Assembly: GCA_030673995.1 (NCBI GenBank)
Contig: DAOUYU010000020.1
Location: 1-14,900, forward strand
Direction of reading: 5' to 3'
Length of the DNA stretch: 14,900 nucleotides
Origin: Candidatus Aminicenantota bacterium
Lineage (GTDB): Bacteria; Acidobacteriota; Aminicenantia; Aminicenantales; Aminicenantaceae
Below are positions 14,062-14,900 of the stretch, in pieces. A model generated the notes under the pieces. That model did not search any database, was not told where the DNA came from, and saw only the letters and a program-made list of their open reading frames with translations. How positions within the stretch are numbered: position 1 is the first letter of the stretch; each line of letters opens with the position of its first letter. Both the position numbers and the translations under genes were made by a program.

Positions 14062-14900
14062 ATGGACAAAATAAAACAATCGGAATTAAAAGATCATTTC
14101 AAGGGCCTTTCACGGAGGGATTTTGTTAAATATTTTCTTGCCGGCTCAGCTCTTTCAATTTCTGCATTAACCAGGTTAAACGCTTCTGTTTATCAAAGTA
14201 TTACTTCTCTGAATCAGAAATACATTGAGGATGAAGCTCCAGATGGAGTTTACTGGGATGCCTTGAGCAAACATTTTCTTTTCAAGGACGGGCTTATCAT
14301 GATGAACAACGGAACGGTTGGGCCCATGCCCAAGCCTGTCTTTAACACACTGATAAAGCATTTTAAAGTTCAGGTCACTAATCCTTTTGATGTTTACAAT
14401 TTTATGCCCAGGAAGAAGGAAGACGTTCGGGCCAAGCTGGCGAGGTTTATAAACGCCTCTCCAGATGAAGTCGTTATCACAAGAAACACGACAGAAGGGA
14501 TGAATTTTGTGGCCAATGGCCTGGATTTAGAGGAAGGGGATGAGGTGCTTCTTTCAAACATGGAACACCCTGGCGGGACCCATCCCTGGAAGCTCAAAGA
14601 AAAAAGGTACGGAATTAAAATCAAAAATGTTCCTATCGGACTTCCTCCAAAAAGTGTCTCTGAAATCGTAGATGCTTTTGATAAAGCTATAACCCCCAGA
14701 ACTAAAGTCATCAGTATCAGTCATACTGTGTATATTTCAGGACTCATCTTTCCGCTCAAAGAATTGAGCGAAATGGCTCATGAGCGGGGAGTTCTTGTTC
14801 TTGCCGATAGTGCTCACGGGATAGGAATGCTGAATCTCAATATGAAAAAATTGGGAATGGATTTTTTCGCTACCAGTCCCTACAAGTGGCTGGGAGCTCC
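14062..14900 (+). CDS. Tat-exported class V aminotransferase (3' end outside the window)
   Basis: The frame opens at ATG 14062 after GGGAGGAGAGGG and runs off the window, giving 279 complete codons. Residues 17-23 are SRRDFVK, a Tat motif, followed by a hydrophobic segment and a likely cleavage region near residue 42. The rest is a PLP-dependent fold type I domain of the class V group (cysteine desulfurase and isopenicillin-N-epimerase relatives). Visible are NNGTVGPMPKPV, ITRNTTEGMN, Asp249 and His252 in VLADSAHG, and the Schiff-base Lys275 in SPYKWLG, five residues from the window edge. Export of such an enzyme is unusual and shared with some epimerase-like members. The reaction cannot be told from this part. 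Confidence 0.88.
   Translation, partial: MDKIKQSELKDHFKGLSRRDFVKYFLAGSALSISALTRLNASVYQSITSLNQKYIEDEAPDGVYWDALSKHFLFKDGLIMMNNGTVGPMPKPVFNTLIKHFKVQVTNPFDVYNFMPRKKEDVRAKLARFINASPDEVVITRNTTEGMNFVANGLDLEEGDEVLLSNMEHPGGTHPWKLKEKRYGIKIKNVPIGLPPKSVSEIVDAFDKAITPRTKVISISHTVYISGLIFPLKELSEMAHERGVLVLADSAHGIGMLNLNMKKLGMDFFATSPYKWLGA

Noticed and set aside
1..14900. CRISPR array, tRNA, rRNA or insertion sequence
   Set aside because: No regularly spaced repeats with unique spacers, no cloverleaf, no rRNA segment and no transposase were found on reading the window. The only direct repeats are the paired 27-bp units and short regulatory half-sites.

Overview
The window reads as chromosomal DNA of a Gram-negative-type bacterium. 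It encodes a lipoprotein, proteins with Tat and Sec export signals, a periplasmic solute-binding protein and a sigma-54 signalling system. The mix of DUF362 with DUF6599, an exported transglutaminase-like protein, an M19 dipeptidase and GGGGAC/GTCCCC hairpin repeats would fit an uncultured Acidobacteriota/Aminicenantes-like lineage. That placement is inference; there is no rRNA, tRNA or marker gene to settle it. Every confident gene is on the + strand.

Region 1 (about 1-2250) is clearly more AT-rich than the rest and looks like acquired accessory DNA. It holds a membrane-anchored helical protein interrupted by an in-frame TGA, an unrecognised four-helix membrane protein, a headless zinc-ribbon remnant, a very strong terminator and a NYN-domain (LabA-like) nuclease.

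Region 2 (about 2250-9170) is the most interesting part. A lipoprotein M19 dipeptidase is followed by a compact operon: a family-5 peptide-type solute-binding protein, a membrane histidine kinase and an NtrC-type sigma-54 activator. A lone receiver-domain protein lies beyond it. Both the operon and the lone receiver are preceded by well-matched -24/-12 sigma-54 promoters (GG-N10-GC). Upstream of each promoter lies the same dyad, TGTAAA-N5-TTTACA or a near copy, which is the obvious candidate enhancer for the NtrC-type protein. Read together this is a self-contained circuit: bound ligand, kinase, sigma-54 activator, then more of the operon plus a stand-alone receiver that could act as a phosphate sink or pass the signal on. 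No permease genes are present, so the binding protein may be a sensor subunit rather than part of a transporter.

Region 3 (9170-9360) is a cluster of GGGGAC/GTCCCC hairpins with a 27-bp direct repeat, probably REP-like and partly acting as a terminator.

Region 4 (9380-14900) carries an exported transglutaminase-like protein, a tiny coupled CxxC peptide, a DUF89 phosphatase, a terminator-like hairpin, a Tat-exported DUF362 protein abutting an exported DUF6599 protein, and a Tat-exported class V aminotransferase cut by the window edge just past its PLP lysine.
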